This document shows, piece after piece, positions 40,646-48,788 of a DNA stretch of 64,000 nt. The stretch lies in the NCBI GenBank assembly GCA_963726615.1, contig CAVSCX010000011.1, positions 620,001 through 684,000 on the forward strand, read 5' to 3'. The DNA comes from CAWDZK01 sp963726615. Its GTDB lineage: Bacteria > Actinomycetota > Actinomycetes > JACCUZ01. The stretch's first letter is position 1. Every line of letters begins with the position of its first letter. A program made the translations under genes and the position numbers. The notes below the pieces were generated by a model, which had not been told where the DNA came from, searched no databases, and worked only from the letters and a program-made list of their open reading frames with translations.

Positions 40646-41281
40646 TCAGGCCGGGGCGCACCAGGTGCGGACAGCGGGTACGGCGAGCAGCGCGCCGGCG
40701 GCAACGGCGGTGGCGATCGCGAGACCGGCGACGCTCGGGTAGTCGGCAACGTGGATGACGGCACCGACCAGCACAGCTGCCTGCGCGACGAGGGCGACGA
40801 GCCAGGCCCAGGCATGCCGGCCCAGCAGTCCGATCCCGGCCACCGCGGTGGCCGCCGCGGTCAGCACCAGGAGGGCTCCCCACAGCGTGAGCCGGGTGGT
40901 CGGCGCCGAGCCCGCGTCCAGGCCGGCGGTCTCCAGGCCGCCGAAGGTCTGGGCCGCGGACACCATCGCGTCAACCACCCGGTTCACGACGTCGCGGACC
41001 AGCAGCAGCAGCACACCCGGGACGGCGAGCAGGGCGGCCTGCAGGACCAGGAGGCCCGAGGCCACCGACACCGGACCCGGCCTGCCACCGACGGCCGCGG
41101 TGACGACTGCGGCAGCGGGCAGGGGGGCGCCGGTGGCGACGGGCGACCCGGACGTCGAGCCGTACCCCGGAGCGGTCTGCTCCGGCGCGCCGGTGGGCTG
41201 CCCGGCCCGGAACGGCTCCGGTCCCGCGGGAGGGGTGCCGCCGGACGCGGGGCCGTCGAAGAAGTCGTAGGCGTCGCTCAT
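40646..41281 (-). CDS. Hypothetical membrane protein, 211 aa
   Basis: The first 75 residues are Pro/Gly/Ala-rich and polar (MSDAYDFFDGPASGG), the rest has four hydrophobic segments (VSVASGLLVLQAALLAVPGVLLLLV; LWGALLVLTAAATAVAGIGLLG; AWAWLVALVAQAAVLVGAVI; AGLAIATAVAAGALLAVPAV). The ATG 41281 has AAGG nearby and an acidic N-terminus. Similar proteins with a disordered N-terminal tail and four helices are common near hisI in actinobacteria. No function is known. Confidence 0.7.
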   Translation of the reverse strand: MSDAYDFFDGPASGGTPPAGPEPFRAGQPTGAPEQTAPGYGSTSGSPVATGAPLPAAAVVTAAVGGRPGPVSVASGLLVLQAALLAVPGVLLLLVRDVVNRVVDAMVSAAQTFGGLETAGLDAGSAPTTRLTLWGALLVLTAAATAVAGIGLLGRHAWAWLVALVAQAAVLVGAVIHVADYPSVAGLAIATAVAAGALLAVPAVRTWCAPA

Positions 41282-41378
41282 CCTTGTCTCATCGGGTCCG
41301 GGCCGGGCCGTCTTGACCGGCAGCTCCGCCGACGGAACCGGGACAATCACCCGGAAACGGGACGACACCGTGTGGCGG

Positions 41379-43163
41379 TCAGGAGCGCTGCTGGGCCGCC
41401 CAGGACGCGTGCAGCCGGGCGTAGACGCCTCCCGCGGCGACCAGGTCGGCGTGCCGGCCGCGTTCGACGACGCTGCCCTCGTCGAACACCAGGACGTCGT
41501 CGGCGGCCTCGGCGGTGGACAGCCGGTGGGCGATCGTGAGCGCGGTGCGGCCGCGGGTCAGTCCCTCCAGTGCCCGGGCCAGCCGCACCTCGGTGGCGGG
41601 GTCGACCGCCGAGGTCGCCTCGTCGAGGACGAGGAGGTCGGGGTCGGCGAGATAGGCCCGGGCCAGCGCCACCAGCTGCCGCTCACCGGCCGACAGCTGC
41701 TCCCCCCGCTGCCCGACGTCGGTGCCCAGGCCGTGCGGCAGGCCGGTGAGCCAGTCCATCAGCCCGAGCTCGGTCATCGCCAGCTCGATGTCCTCGTCAG
41801 CGGCCGACGGCAGCCCGAGCCGCACGTTGTCCCGGATGCTCCCGTCGAACAGGAAGCCGTCCTGAGGGACCATCACGATCCGCGACCGCAGCGAGGCGAA
41901 GCTCAGCTCGCGCAGGTCGACGCCGTCGACGAGCACCCGGCCCTGGGCCGGGTCCATCAGCCTGGTCAGGAGCTTGGCGAAGGTCGTCTTGCCCGACCCT
42001 GTCTCGCCCACGACCGCGATGCGGGCCCGGGGGGCCAGCGACAGGTCGACGTCGCGCAGCACCGTGGGGCCGCCGGGGTAGGCGAAGGAGACCCGGTCGA
42101 AGCGCACGTCGATCGGGCCCCGCGGCAGGGTCCGACCCGACTCGCCCGGGTCGGCGACGTCGGCCGGCGTGTCCAGCACACCCAGGACGCGGCGCCACCC
42201 GGCGATGGCGTTCTGCGCCTCGTTGAGGACCTCGGTGCCGATCTGCACCGGCCCCACGAACAGCTGCACGAGGAAGAGGAACGCGAGCAGCTCGCCCAGC
42301 GTGAGCTCCCCGTCGATGCCCAGCACGACGCCGAGGACCACGACCCCCGCGTTCGCCAGGCCGGCGACCACCTCGCCGGTCGAGAACGTCAGGGCGACCA
42401 GTGCCTGGGCCCGGGTCGCCGCCGAGCGGTGCCGCTCGATCGCCTCGTCGATGCGACGGCCGGTGCGCTCCTCCACGCCGTACGCCCGCACCGTCGACGC
42501 GCCCACGACCGACTCCGACACGGCCCCGAGGAGGTCGCCGACCCGCTCGCGCACGGAGGCGTAGGCCGCGGACACCCGCTTCTGGAAGGTGCGCATGAGC
42601 AGGAACAGCGGCAGGAAGCAGACCCACACGAGCACCGTGAGCTGCCAGGAGTAGTACGCCATGAGCGCCGTCGCGACGAGCAGCTGGCCGAAGCTGACGA
42701 TCATGAGCAGCCCGCCCCACTGCATGAACGTCGAGATGGTGTCCACGTCGCTGGTGACCCGCGAGACCAGCGACCCGCGGCGCTCGGCGTTCTGGGTGAG
42801 CACGGAGAGGTCGTGCACGTGCCGGAAGGCGCGGACCCGCAGGCTGGCCAGGCCGCTCTCGGTGGTCCGGAAGAGCCGGATGTTGAGCAGGTAGGCGCAC
42901 AGGGCTGTGAGCACGACGGCCACAGCGGCGAGCAGGACCGCCTCGCGGACCCGCGCTACGTCGGGTCCGCCGGCGCCGAGCAGGCCGTCGTCGATCGTCT
43001 GCTGGACGGCGATCGGCACCAGCACCCGGCCGACGGTGGCCCCCAGGGCGAGCAGCAGGGTCACCCGCAGGCCGACGGTGAACTCCGGTGACAGGGCCAG
43101 CCCCCGGCGCAGGGTGGTCCACGCGGACTGCTCCTCGCGGCCGCTGGAGGTGATCGTCGTCAT
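41379..43163 (-). CDS. ABC exporter half-transporter with canonical ATPase site
   Basis: An N-terminal six-helix exporter domain (about 25-320) is fused to an ATPase domain. Walker A is VGETGSGKTTFAK, the signature LSAGERQLVALAR, Walker B LLVLDEATSAVD with the catalytic Glu, and the H-loop IAHRLST with His. So this half is catalytically complete. The other half at 46211 is degenerate, and together they look like a TM287/288-type heterodimer. Substrates of such exporters are drugs, lipids or peptides. It is divergent from the ParA-like gene. Confidence 0.93.
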   Translation of the reverse strand: MTTITSSGREEQSAWTTLRRGLALSPEFTVGLRVTLLLALGATVGRVLVPIAVQQTIDDGLLGAGGPDVARVREAVLLAAVAVVLTALCAYLLNIRLFRTTESGLASLRVRAFRHVHDLSVLTQNAERRGSLVSRVTSDVDTISTFMQWGGLLMIVSFGQLLVATALMAYYSWQLTVLVWVCFLPLFLLMRTFQKRVSAAYASVRERVGDLLGAVSESVVGASTVRAYGVEERTGRRIDEAIERHRSAATRAQALVALTFSTGEVVAGLANAGVVVLGVVLGIDGELTLGELLAFLFLVQLFVGPVQIGTEVLNEAQNAIAGWRRVLGVLDTPADVADPGESGRTLPRGPIDVRFDRVSFAYPGGPTVLRDVDLSLAPRARIAVVGETGSGKTTFAKLLTRLMDPAQGRVLVDGVDLRELSFASLRSRIVMVPQDGFLFDGSIRDNVRLGLPSAADEDIELAMTELGLMDWLTGLPHGLGTDVGQRGEQLSAGERQLVALARAYLADPDLLVLDEATSAVDPATEVRLARALEGLTRGRTALTIAHRLSTAEAADDVLVFDEGSVVERGRHADLVAAGGVYARLHASWAAQQRS

Positions 43164-43261
43164 GGCGGGGCCACTCTGCCGTACCCCTCGGACACGGCTC
43201 CCCGGCGGTGGCGGGCGGGCGCCGCGTCCGCGTCAGGGGACGAACCGGACGCCGCTGTGGC

Positions 43262-43267
43262 TACCCT
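43262..43267 (+). promoter_or_regulatory. -10 element TACCCT of the ParA-like gene
   Basis: TACCCT is eight bases before the ATG at 43276; no Shine-Dalgarno lies between. Confidence 0.4.
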
Positions 43268-43275
43268 GGGTGCCC

Positions 43276-44694
43276 ATGAGTGGACAGGAAGCATCCTCCG
43301 GGCACCACCGCGGCCTGTTCGGCACCGGCCTGGAGGCCGACCTGGACAGCTGGCACGACGCTCCCGAGCCGACCTGGCTCGCGGACGACGGCGACGAACC
43401 TGACGGCGAGGACTCGTTCGAGCCAGGGCCGGGGTCGCTCCCGTCGACGACGGTCCCGGCCTACGACCTGGGACCGGACACCGAGTCGGTGGTCGTGGAC
43501 CTCACCGGTCCGCTGCCCACCGTGTCGGACGTCGCCGTCGGCCCCGCCCCGCTCGAGGACCCGCTGTTCCCGCCGGCGCCGACGGCTGACGCCGTCGCCC
43601 CCGGCGGGTCGAGGCACGCCGCCGGCCAGTTCGACGCCGCTCCCGAGCCGCCTCTCGACGTCCCGGTCGACGCGCCGGTCGACGTGTCTCCCGCGCCGGT
43701 CGAGCCGCTGGTGCGCGACGTCGCCCCGCTGCCGACGTTCGACATCCCGCCGGTCCCGAGGGTCACCGGCCGCAACCAGGCCGAGACCCTGACCGCGGCG
43801 ACCGTCCTGCGCAGCCGCAAGGCCCGGCCGCAGTCCGGCTGGCGCAGGACGGTGCTGCACGTGACGGGCGGGCGGGTCAACCTCGGTCCCTCCCCCACCG
43901 ACAGGCGCCGGGCCGACCTGGTGTCGCGGGCCCGTACGCCCGTCGTCGGCTGCCACCGGGTGGCGATCATCAGCCTCAAGGGCGGAGTCGGCAAGACCAC
44001 CACCACTGCGGCGCTGGGGGCGATGTTCGCCAACCTGCGGGGTGACCGGGTCATCGCCGTCGACGCCAATCCCGATCGCGGGACGCTCATCGAGAGGGTC
44101 CCCCGCGAGTCCGGCGCCACGGTCCGCCACCTGCTCGAGTCACGGGAGCGGGTGACGCGGTACGGCGACGTCCGCGCGTTCACCTCGCAGTCGTCGACCC
44201 GCCTCGAGGTACTCGCCTCCGACTCCGACCCTGGCGCGTCCTCTGCCCTCAGCGAGCAGGACTACCGGGACACGGTGGACACCCTCGAGCGGTTCTACAA
44301 CCTCATCCTCACCGACTGCGGCACCGGCCTGCTCCACGACGCGATGCGCGGCGTGCTCGGCCTGGCGTCGTCGCTGGTGGTCGTGAGCTCCGCCAGCCTG
44401 GACGGCGCCCGCAGTGCCAGCGCCACCCTGGACTGGCTCGAGGCTCACGGCATGCAGGACATCGCCAAGAACGCCGTGGTCGTCATCTCCTCGGTGCGCC
44501 CCGGCGGCGGCATCGTCGACGTGATGCAGCTGGAGGACCATTTCGCGGCCCGGTGCCGCGCGGTCGTCACGGTGCCCTACGACCCGCACCTGGAGGCCGG
44601 CGGGGTGCTCGACCTCGACGAGCTGTCCGAGGACACGATCGACGCGTACAAGGAGCTGGCGGCCGCCGTCGGCGAGGGCTTCGCCGAGGACTGA
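43276..44694 (+). CDS. MinD/ParA family ATPase with long disordered N-terminus
   Basis: Residues 1-170 are acidic and Pro-rich (many D, E, P; repeats such as VDAPVDVSPAPVEP), probably disordered. Residues 230-470 form a MinD/ParA-like P-loop domain: the deviant Walker A is SLKGGVGKTTTTAALG, then AVDANPDRGTLIERV, the switch TDCGTG instead of the usual DxxPG, and a late VVVISSVRPGG. Proteins of this layout (acidic Pro-rich head plus MinD domain) are known near type VII secretion genes and in polar-growth systems; no such genes are seen here, and its cargo is unknown. It stands between the two ABC exporter genes. Confidence 0.88.
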   Translation: MSGQEASSGHHRGLFGTGLEADLDSWHDAPEPTWLADDGDEPDGEDSFEPGPGSLPSTTVPAYDLGPDTESVVVDLTGPLPTVSDVAVGPAPLEDPLFPPAPTADAVAPGGSRHAAGQFDAAPEPPLDVPVDAPVDVSPAPVEPLVRDVAPLPTFDIPPVPRVTGRNQAETLTAATVLRSRKARPQSGWRRTVLHVTGGRVNLGPSPTDRRRADLVSRARTPVVGCHRVAIISLKGGVGKTTTTAALGAMFANLRGDRVIAVDANPDRGTLIERVPRESGATVRHLLESRERVTRYGDVRAFTSQSSTRLEVLASDSDPGASSALSEQDYRDTVDTLERFYNLILTDCGTGLLHDAMRGVLGLASSLVVVSSASLDGARSASATLDWLEAHGMQDIAKNAVVVISSVRPGGGIVDVMQLEDHFAARCRAVVTVPYDPHLEAGGVLDLDELSEDTIDAYKELAAAVGEGFAED

Positions 44695-44701
44695 CGGCCG
44701 G

Positions 44702-45553
44702 TCAGCCGCCGACCAGCACCGACCTCGCCTCGCGGACCGGCACGGCCAGGGGGCCGACGGTCTTGGTGATGGCCGGGCCGGGCACGGCGTACGGTGCCGA
44801 CCCGTCGATGGTGAACGTCGCGTCCCAGGTCGTCGTCAGGCTCACCGCCCGCTGCCCGGCACTGCGGTAGACGTAGCTCACGTCGTCGTCCGGGTAGGGC
44901 CCGCCGGGCGTGTCGAAGCCCTGCACCACGCCACTGTCGAACTGCCAGTCCCAGTGCGCCGTCGCGGTGACGACGACGTCGAAGCCGAGGACCCGGAAGG
45001 GCGTCGTGGTGACCGACGCGGGCTCGCCGGCCGCGAAGATCGTCGGGAGGTTCACCAGCCCGCCCTGTGCCGGCTGGAACGAGGGCGAGGAGTCCGGCAG
45101 GTAGGTGAGCACGACCTCCCGGACCTCGGCCCCCACGTCGGCGGCCGCCACCGGACCCTCCCCGGGCCCGAGGCAGATGGAGTCGACGACCGCCCACGGC
45201 CCGGCACCGTGGCGCAGGTAGACCCGGTAGTAGATGCCCGGCGGGGGGCAGGCGGTCGCCGCGTTGAGGCACATGGCGTCGTCGCCGGGGCCGTTGTTCA
45301 GGCACACCGGCGCAAGGCTCCACTCGCAGTCGGTGCAGCCGGCGCTTGCCGACGCGGCCTGCCCGAGCGCGCTGTCCCGGCTCGTGTGCGGCCAGAGCAC
45401 GCCCTTCGTGAGCACCCGCTTGTGCTCGTTGTCGGCCGAGGCTTCCGGCGGAGGCGGAGGACGCAGATGGACGCAGCCGCATCCGCGGCGATGCGGGTTG
45501 GGCAGGACGGCCGAGCACAGGTCCAGCAGCAGGAGGACAGAACCAAGAGCCAT
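44702..45553 (-). CDS. Conserved exported protein, PKD-like, function unknown
   Basis: ATG 45553 gives a hydrophobic start (MALGSVLLLLDLCSAVLPN) that can act as a signal sequence; a longer frame upstream to 45700 is open but has no signal there. The mature part has a Cys-rich region (GCTDCEWSLAPVC, then AMCLNAATACPP), followed by domains with VNLPTIFAAGEPASVTTTPF and a PKD-like strand set (WDWQFDSGVVQGFDTPGGPYPDDDVSYVYRSAGQRAVSLTTTWDATF). I recall similar exported proteins, without a role, in many actinobacteria. It ends 7 bases from the convergent ParA-like gene stop. Confidence 0.6.
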   Translation of the reverse strand: MALGSVLLLLDLCSAVLPNPHRRGCGCVHLRPPPPPEASADNEHKRVLTKGVLWPHTSRDSALGQAASASAGCTDCEWSLAPVCLNNGPGDDAMCLNAATACPPPGIYYRVYLRHGAGPWAVVDSICLGPGEGPVAAADVGAEVREVVLTYLPDSSPSFQPAQGGLVNLPTIFAAGEPASVTTTPFRVLGFDVVVTATAHWDWQFDSGVVQGFDTPGGPYPDDDVSYVYRSAGQRAVSLTTTWDATFTIDGSAPYAVPGPAITKTVGPLAVPVREARSVLVGG

Positions 45554-45871
45554 CTCGCCACAGTTCAGCCCCCCAAGATTGACTGCATTGCCGATAATCC
45601 ACCGCCCGGCTCCGTCCCTGCGGACGAGCGAACAGGTCCGAGATGAGTCTTGCTCGGCGGCGAGTGATCGATGACCTGCCATCGCCGTCCACCACCTCAT
45701 AGGCGGTCATTTGGCGTGACCTCAGCCAGGCCGGTCGCGCTCGTCACGTCGTGGACTCGAATGGAGTCCACGTCTTCGAAGCTGGCTCCGCGAGACGTCG
45801 TCTCGCCTTGGCGCACGTTCTTTTCGACGATCGCGCCAACTGCGCGGTAGCATGGACACCCAGCTCGTACG
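45554..45871. other. Gap of about 318 bp with two short hairpins
   Basis: Local GC falls somewhat below that of neighbouring genes. GTGGACT/AGTCCAC pair at 45751-45771 around seven bases, and GCGAGAC/GTCTCGC pair at 45790-45806 around three bases. Both lie downstream of the lipoprotein gene (minus strand) and could end its transcript. No supported gene is present; a frame on the plus strand from 45751 has no ribosome-binding site. Confidence 0.45.
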
Positions 45872-46138
45872 TCATAGTCTTCGGATCTGGGCTTGTGTCA
45901 TTGCTCTGTGGCAGACACTTCGTTGAGCTCGCGTGCAGTAGGTCCGGCACGCGGCTTCGATCTGCTGCTCGGGGGTGCTGGGCGTGGACCGGGACGGGGT
46001 CGACACCGACGTGCTCGCGGTCGCGGTCGGGATGATCCGGCCCGGCTCGGGGTCGGAGCCGGAGCAGCCGCTGACGACAGCCACACCGACGAGCGCGGCC
46101 ACCCCTGCGCGCAGCAAGGTCCCCGTCGGCACTCGCAT
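45872..46138 (-). CDS. Small lipoprotein, hypothetical
   Basis: MRVPTGTLLRAGVAALVGVAVVSGC is a clear lipoprotein signal peptide with lipobox VSGC. A Ser/Thr/Pro linker follows, then a short Cys-bearing end (EQQIEAACRTYCTRAQRSVCHRA). The length of 88 residues is short for the linker-domain lipoproteins it resembles, so it may be truncated at its 3' end. The start ATG at 46138 is set by the signal peptide. No function can be given. It lies downstream of the second ABC exporter gene. Confidence 0.5.
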   Translation of the reverse strand: MRVPTGTLLRAGVAALVGVAVVSGCSGSDPEPGRIIPTATASTSVSTPSRSTPSTPEQQIEAACRTYCTRAQRSVCHRAMTQAQIRRL

Positions 46139-46210
46139 GGCCCGAGAGCATATCCACGCATCCCGCCTCTGCCCGGCGGGCAATCCACAGCTCCCCAGGT
46201 CGTCAGGTGC

Positions 46211-48013
46211 TCAGGCTTCTGCGGTCAGCGCGGCCCGCTCGGCGTCCTCGCGCTCGTACGCCGTGATGAGACGCCGGTAGCCCGCACATCGTCCGAGCAG
46301 CTCGAGGTGCGGTCCGCGGTCGACGACCCGGCCCTGCTCGACGTAGACGACCTCGTCGGCCAGCGCGATCGTCGCCTTGCGGTAGGCCACCACGACCACC
46401 GTGGGGGCGCTGCCGGACCCCGCCGGGCCGGCCCGCAGCCCGGCCAGGATCGCCGCCTCGACCCGCGGGTCGACCGACGAGGTCGCGTCGTCCATCACGA
46501 GTAGCCGTGGGGACCGCACCAGCGCCCGCGCCAGCGCCAGCCGCTGCCGCTGCCCGCCCGACAGCGACATGCCGCGCTCCCCGATGCGGGTGTCCAGGCC
46601 GTGCGGCAGCGCCGCGACGAACCGGTCGGCCTGGGCGACCTCCAGCGCCCGGCGGACGGCGTCGTCGGACACGTCGAGGCCCAGCGTCACGTTGCCGCGC
46701 ACCGTGTCGTCGAACAGGAACGTCTGCTGCGGTACGACGGCGGCCGCGCCGGCGACACCGCCGCGGACGACGGCCCGCAGGTCGACGCCGTCCAGGACGA
46801 CCTCGCCGCTCTCCGGGTCGACCAGCCGGACGAGCAGCATCGTGAGAGTCGACTTGCCCGAGCCGGTCGGACCGACCACCGCGATGGTGCGGCCCGCATC
46901 GACGGTGAACGTGACGTCGTGCAGCACCGGGGCGGACTCGTCGTAGCCGAACTGGAGGCCCTGGACGTCCAGCGACGCCGGCACCTCCACGTCGGCAAGC
47001 TCGACGGCGCCGTAGGCCAGCCCACCTCGGGCATCGAGCACGTGCCGCACCCGGTCCCAGCCGACAACCGACCGGGGCAGCTCGCCGAGCACCCAGCCGA
47101 TGGCGCGGACGGGGAACGCGAGCAGCGTGAAGAGATAGGCGACCTGCACCAGGTCACCCGCGTCCATCGCTCCTCGCTCGATGCGCAGCGTGCCGACGAT
47201 CAGCACTGCGAGCACACCAAGCTGCGGGAGCGCCTCCAGCGCCGGATCGAACAGGCCACGCACCCGGCCCACCCGGATCTGGGCGTCCCTCAGCTCGTCC
47301 GCAGCGGCGCGGAAGCGCGCCGTCTCCTCCGGCTCGCGTCCGAGGGTCTTCACGACCAGGGCACCCTCGAACGACTCGTGGGCGACCGCGCTGACGTCGG
47401 CGCGCAGCTGCTGCGCGCGGGTTGCCAGTGGGGACAACTTGCGCTGGTACACGATGTTGAGCGCGAAGATGGCCGGGAAGATCGTGAAGCCGACGAGCGA
47501 GAGCACGACGTCGGTGAGCAGCAGGGCGACCGCGGCAACAGCGAGCATGACGAGGACGCCCACCGCCATCGGCATCGGTGCGATCGAGAACCACATCGCC
47601 TCGACGTCGGCGTTCGCGTTGGACAGCAGCTGGCCGGTCGGGTGCCGCTGGTGCCAGGCGAGCGGGAGCCGGAGGTACTGCCGGGTGACGTCGCGTCGGT
47701 ACCTCGCCTGCAGCCGGTACTGCATGATGCCGGCGCCGAGTCGTCGGGCCACGATGCCGGCCGACTTCAGCAACGCCACCGCCACGATCGCGAGGCCTGC
47801 TCCCACCAGCGACCCGGTCGTCGTGTCGCCGCGCCGCAGCGCGGGGGCCACCACCTGGTCGACCACGTGCCCGAGGACCCATGCGGCTCCCACGGTCATC
47901 ACGCCGTAGACCGCGCTGCCACCGACAGCCACCGCGAAGATGCGCGGCTCGTGGCGCACGGCCCGGCCCAGCAGGCCGAACCCACGCCGGAGGGTGTCGT
48001 CCCGGCCGGTCAC
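46211..48013 (-). CDS. ABC exporter half-transporter with degenerate ATPase site
   Basis: A six-helix exporter domain (about 15-310) is followed by an ATPase domain. Walker A is VGPTGSGKSTLTMLLV and the signature LSGGQRQRLALAR is intact. But Walker B reads LLVMDDATSSVD, with Asp in place of the catalytic Glu, and the H-loop is VVAYRKAT, with Tyr in place of His. This is the degenerate half of TM287/288-type heterodimers. The canonical half lies at 41379 on the same strand. The GTG at 48013 has TAGGGT six bases before it, in a promoter shared with the divergent gene. Confidence 0.93.
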   Translation of the reverse strand: MTGRDDTLRRGFGLLGRAVRHEPRIFAVAVGGSAVYGVMTVGAAWVLGHVVDQVVAPALRRGDTTTGSLVGAGLAIVAVALLKSAGIVARRLGAGIMQYRLQARYRRDVTRQYLRLPLAWHQRHPTGQLLSNANADVEAMWFSIAPMPMAVGVLVMLAVAAVALLLTDVVLSLVGFTIFPAIFALNIVYQRKLSPLATRAQQLRADVSAVAHESFEGALVVKTLGREPEETARFRAAADELRDAQIRVGRVRGLFDPALEALPQLGVLAVLIVGTLRIERGAMDAGDLVQVAYLFTLLAFPVRAIGWVLGELPRSVVGWDRVRHVLDARGGLAYGAVELADVEVPASLDVQGLQFGYDESAPVLHDVTFTVDAGRTIAVVGPTGSGKSTLTMLLVRLVDPESGEVVLDGVDLRAVVRGGVAGAAAVVPQQTFLFDDTVRGNVTLGLDVSDDAVRRALEVAQADRFVAALPHGLDTRIGERGMSLSGGQRQRLALARALVRSPRLLVMDDATSSVDPRVEAAILAGLRAGPAGSGSAPTVVVVAYRKATIALADEVVYVEQGRVVDRGPHLELLGRCAGYRRLITAYEREDAERAALTAEA

Positions 48014-48019
48014 CGGGCC

Positions 48020-48025
48020 ACCCTA
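48020..48025 (-). promoter_or_regulatory. -10 element TAGGGT of the ABC exporter gene
   Basis: TAGGGT on the minus strand, six bases before the GTG at 48013. It shares its TA (48024-48025) with the plus-strand element TACGAT. Confidence 0.5.
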
Positions 48026-48029
48026 CGAT
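48024..48029 (+). promoter_or_regulatory. -10 element TACGAT of the TIGR03085 gene
   Basis: TACGAT is six bases before the GTG at 48036. It overlaps the divergent -10 element by two bases. Confidence 0.5.
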
Positions 48030-48035
48030 CGGGCG

Positions 48036-48677
48036 GTGACGACACTGGCCCGCGCCGAGCGCCTCGCGCTCGCCGACCTCCTCGACGAGCGCGGGCCGGA
48101 CGCCCCGACCCTCTGCGGCGACTGGACCACCCGCGACCTGGCAGCCCACCTGGTCGTGCGGGAGCGCCGGCCGGACGCCACCCCCGGGGTAGCGATCAAG
48201 GCGCTGTCGGGGTGGACCGGGCAGGTCCAGGACTCCTACGCCGAGCGGCCGTACGCCGAGCTTGTCGACCTGGTGCGCACCGGACCCGGCCGGCTGTCGG
48301 CGTTCGCCCTCCCCGGCGTCGACACGCTGCTCAACACCACCGAGTACGCCGTGCACCACGAGGACGTCCGGCGGGCCACGGCCGACTGGTCGCCGCGCGA
48401 CCTGCCGGTCCGGGTGCAGGACGCCCTGTGGAAGGCGGCCGGCGGCCGCGCGCAGCTGGCCCTGCGGGGTGTCGACGCGAGGGTGGAGCTGCACCGCTCC
48501 GACAAGCCGCGGGCTCGACCGAGCTCGTACGGCGACGGCGCGGGGACCGTCACCCTGACCGGCGACCCGATGGAGCTGCTGCTCTACCTGTTCGGCCGCC
48601 AGGAGCACGCCCGGGTGGTCGCCGGTGGCGACCCCGACGCCGTCGCCGCGCTGGCGGCGCACTCGCTCTCGGTCTGA
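48036..48677 (+). CDS. TIGR03085 family metal-binding protein
   Basis: A 213-residue DinB/MDMPI-fold protein. TLARAERLALADLLDERGPDAPTLCGDWTTRDLAAHLVVRERRPDA is the family start, with the metal His in LAAHL. The later EYAVHHEDVRRA supplies more ligands, and the end has LLLYLFGRQEHARV. TIGR03085 proteins are uncharacterised and limited to actinobacteria; a mycothiol-linked transferase or isomerase activity is a guess. It is leaderless by its -10 and is divergent from the degenerate ABC half. Confidence 0.9.
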   Translation: MTTLARAERLALADLLDERGPDAPTLCGDWTTRDLAAHLVVRERRPDATPGVAIKALSGWTGQVQDSYAERPYAELVDLVRTGPGRLSAFALPGVDTLLNTTEYAVHHEDVRRATADWSPRDLPVRVQDALWKAAGGRAQLALRGVDARVELHRSDKPRARPSSYGDGAGTVTLTGDPMELLLYLFGRQEHARVVAGGDPDAVAALAAHSLSV

Positions 48678-48788
48678 ACGACTGGCTGGTCCTCGGCGTC
48701 GGCACGACGTGAGCGCCTCAGCGCGCCGGCAGCCGCAGGACGGCGTGCCCTGCGTGCTCGCACTCCCTCGGCGAGGTGGCCCGGTCGG

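Noticed and set aside
38168..41539. Long plus-strand open frame across TIGR02234, trpE, hisI and a membrane-protein gene
   Set aside because: It runs antisense to four supported genes and reads as Arg/Pro/Gly-rich nonsense, a typical GC artefact.
45751..46035. 94-codon plus-strand frame starting ATGGAC-like at the hairpin
   Set aside because: No ribosome-binding site, no family, and its second half is antisense to the lipoprotein signal peptide.
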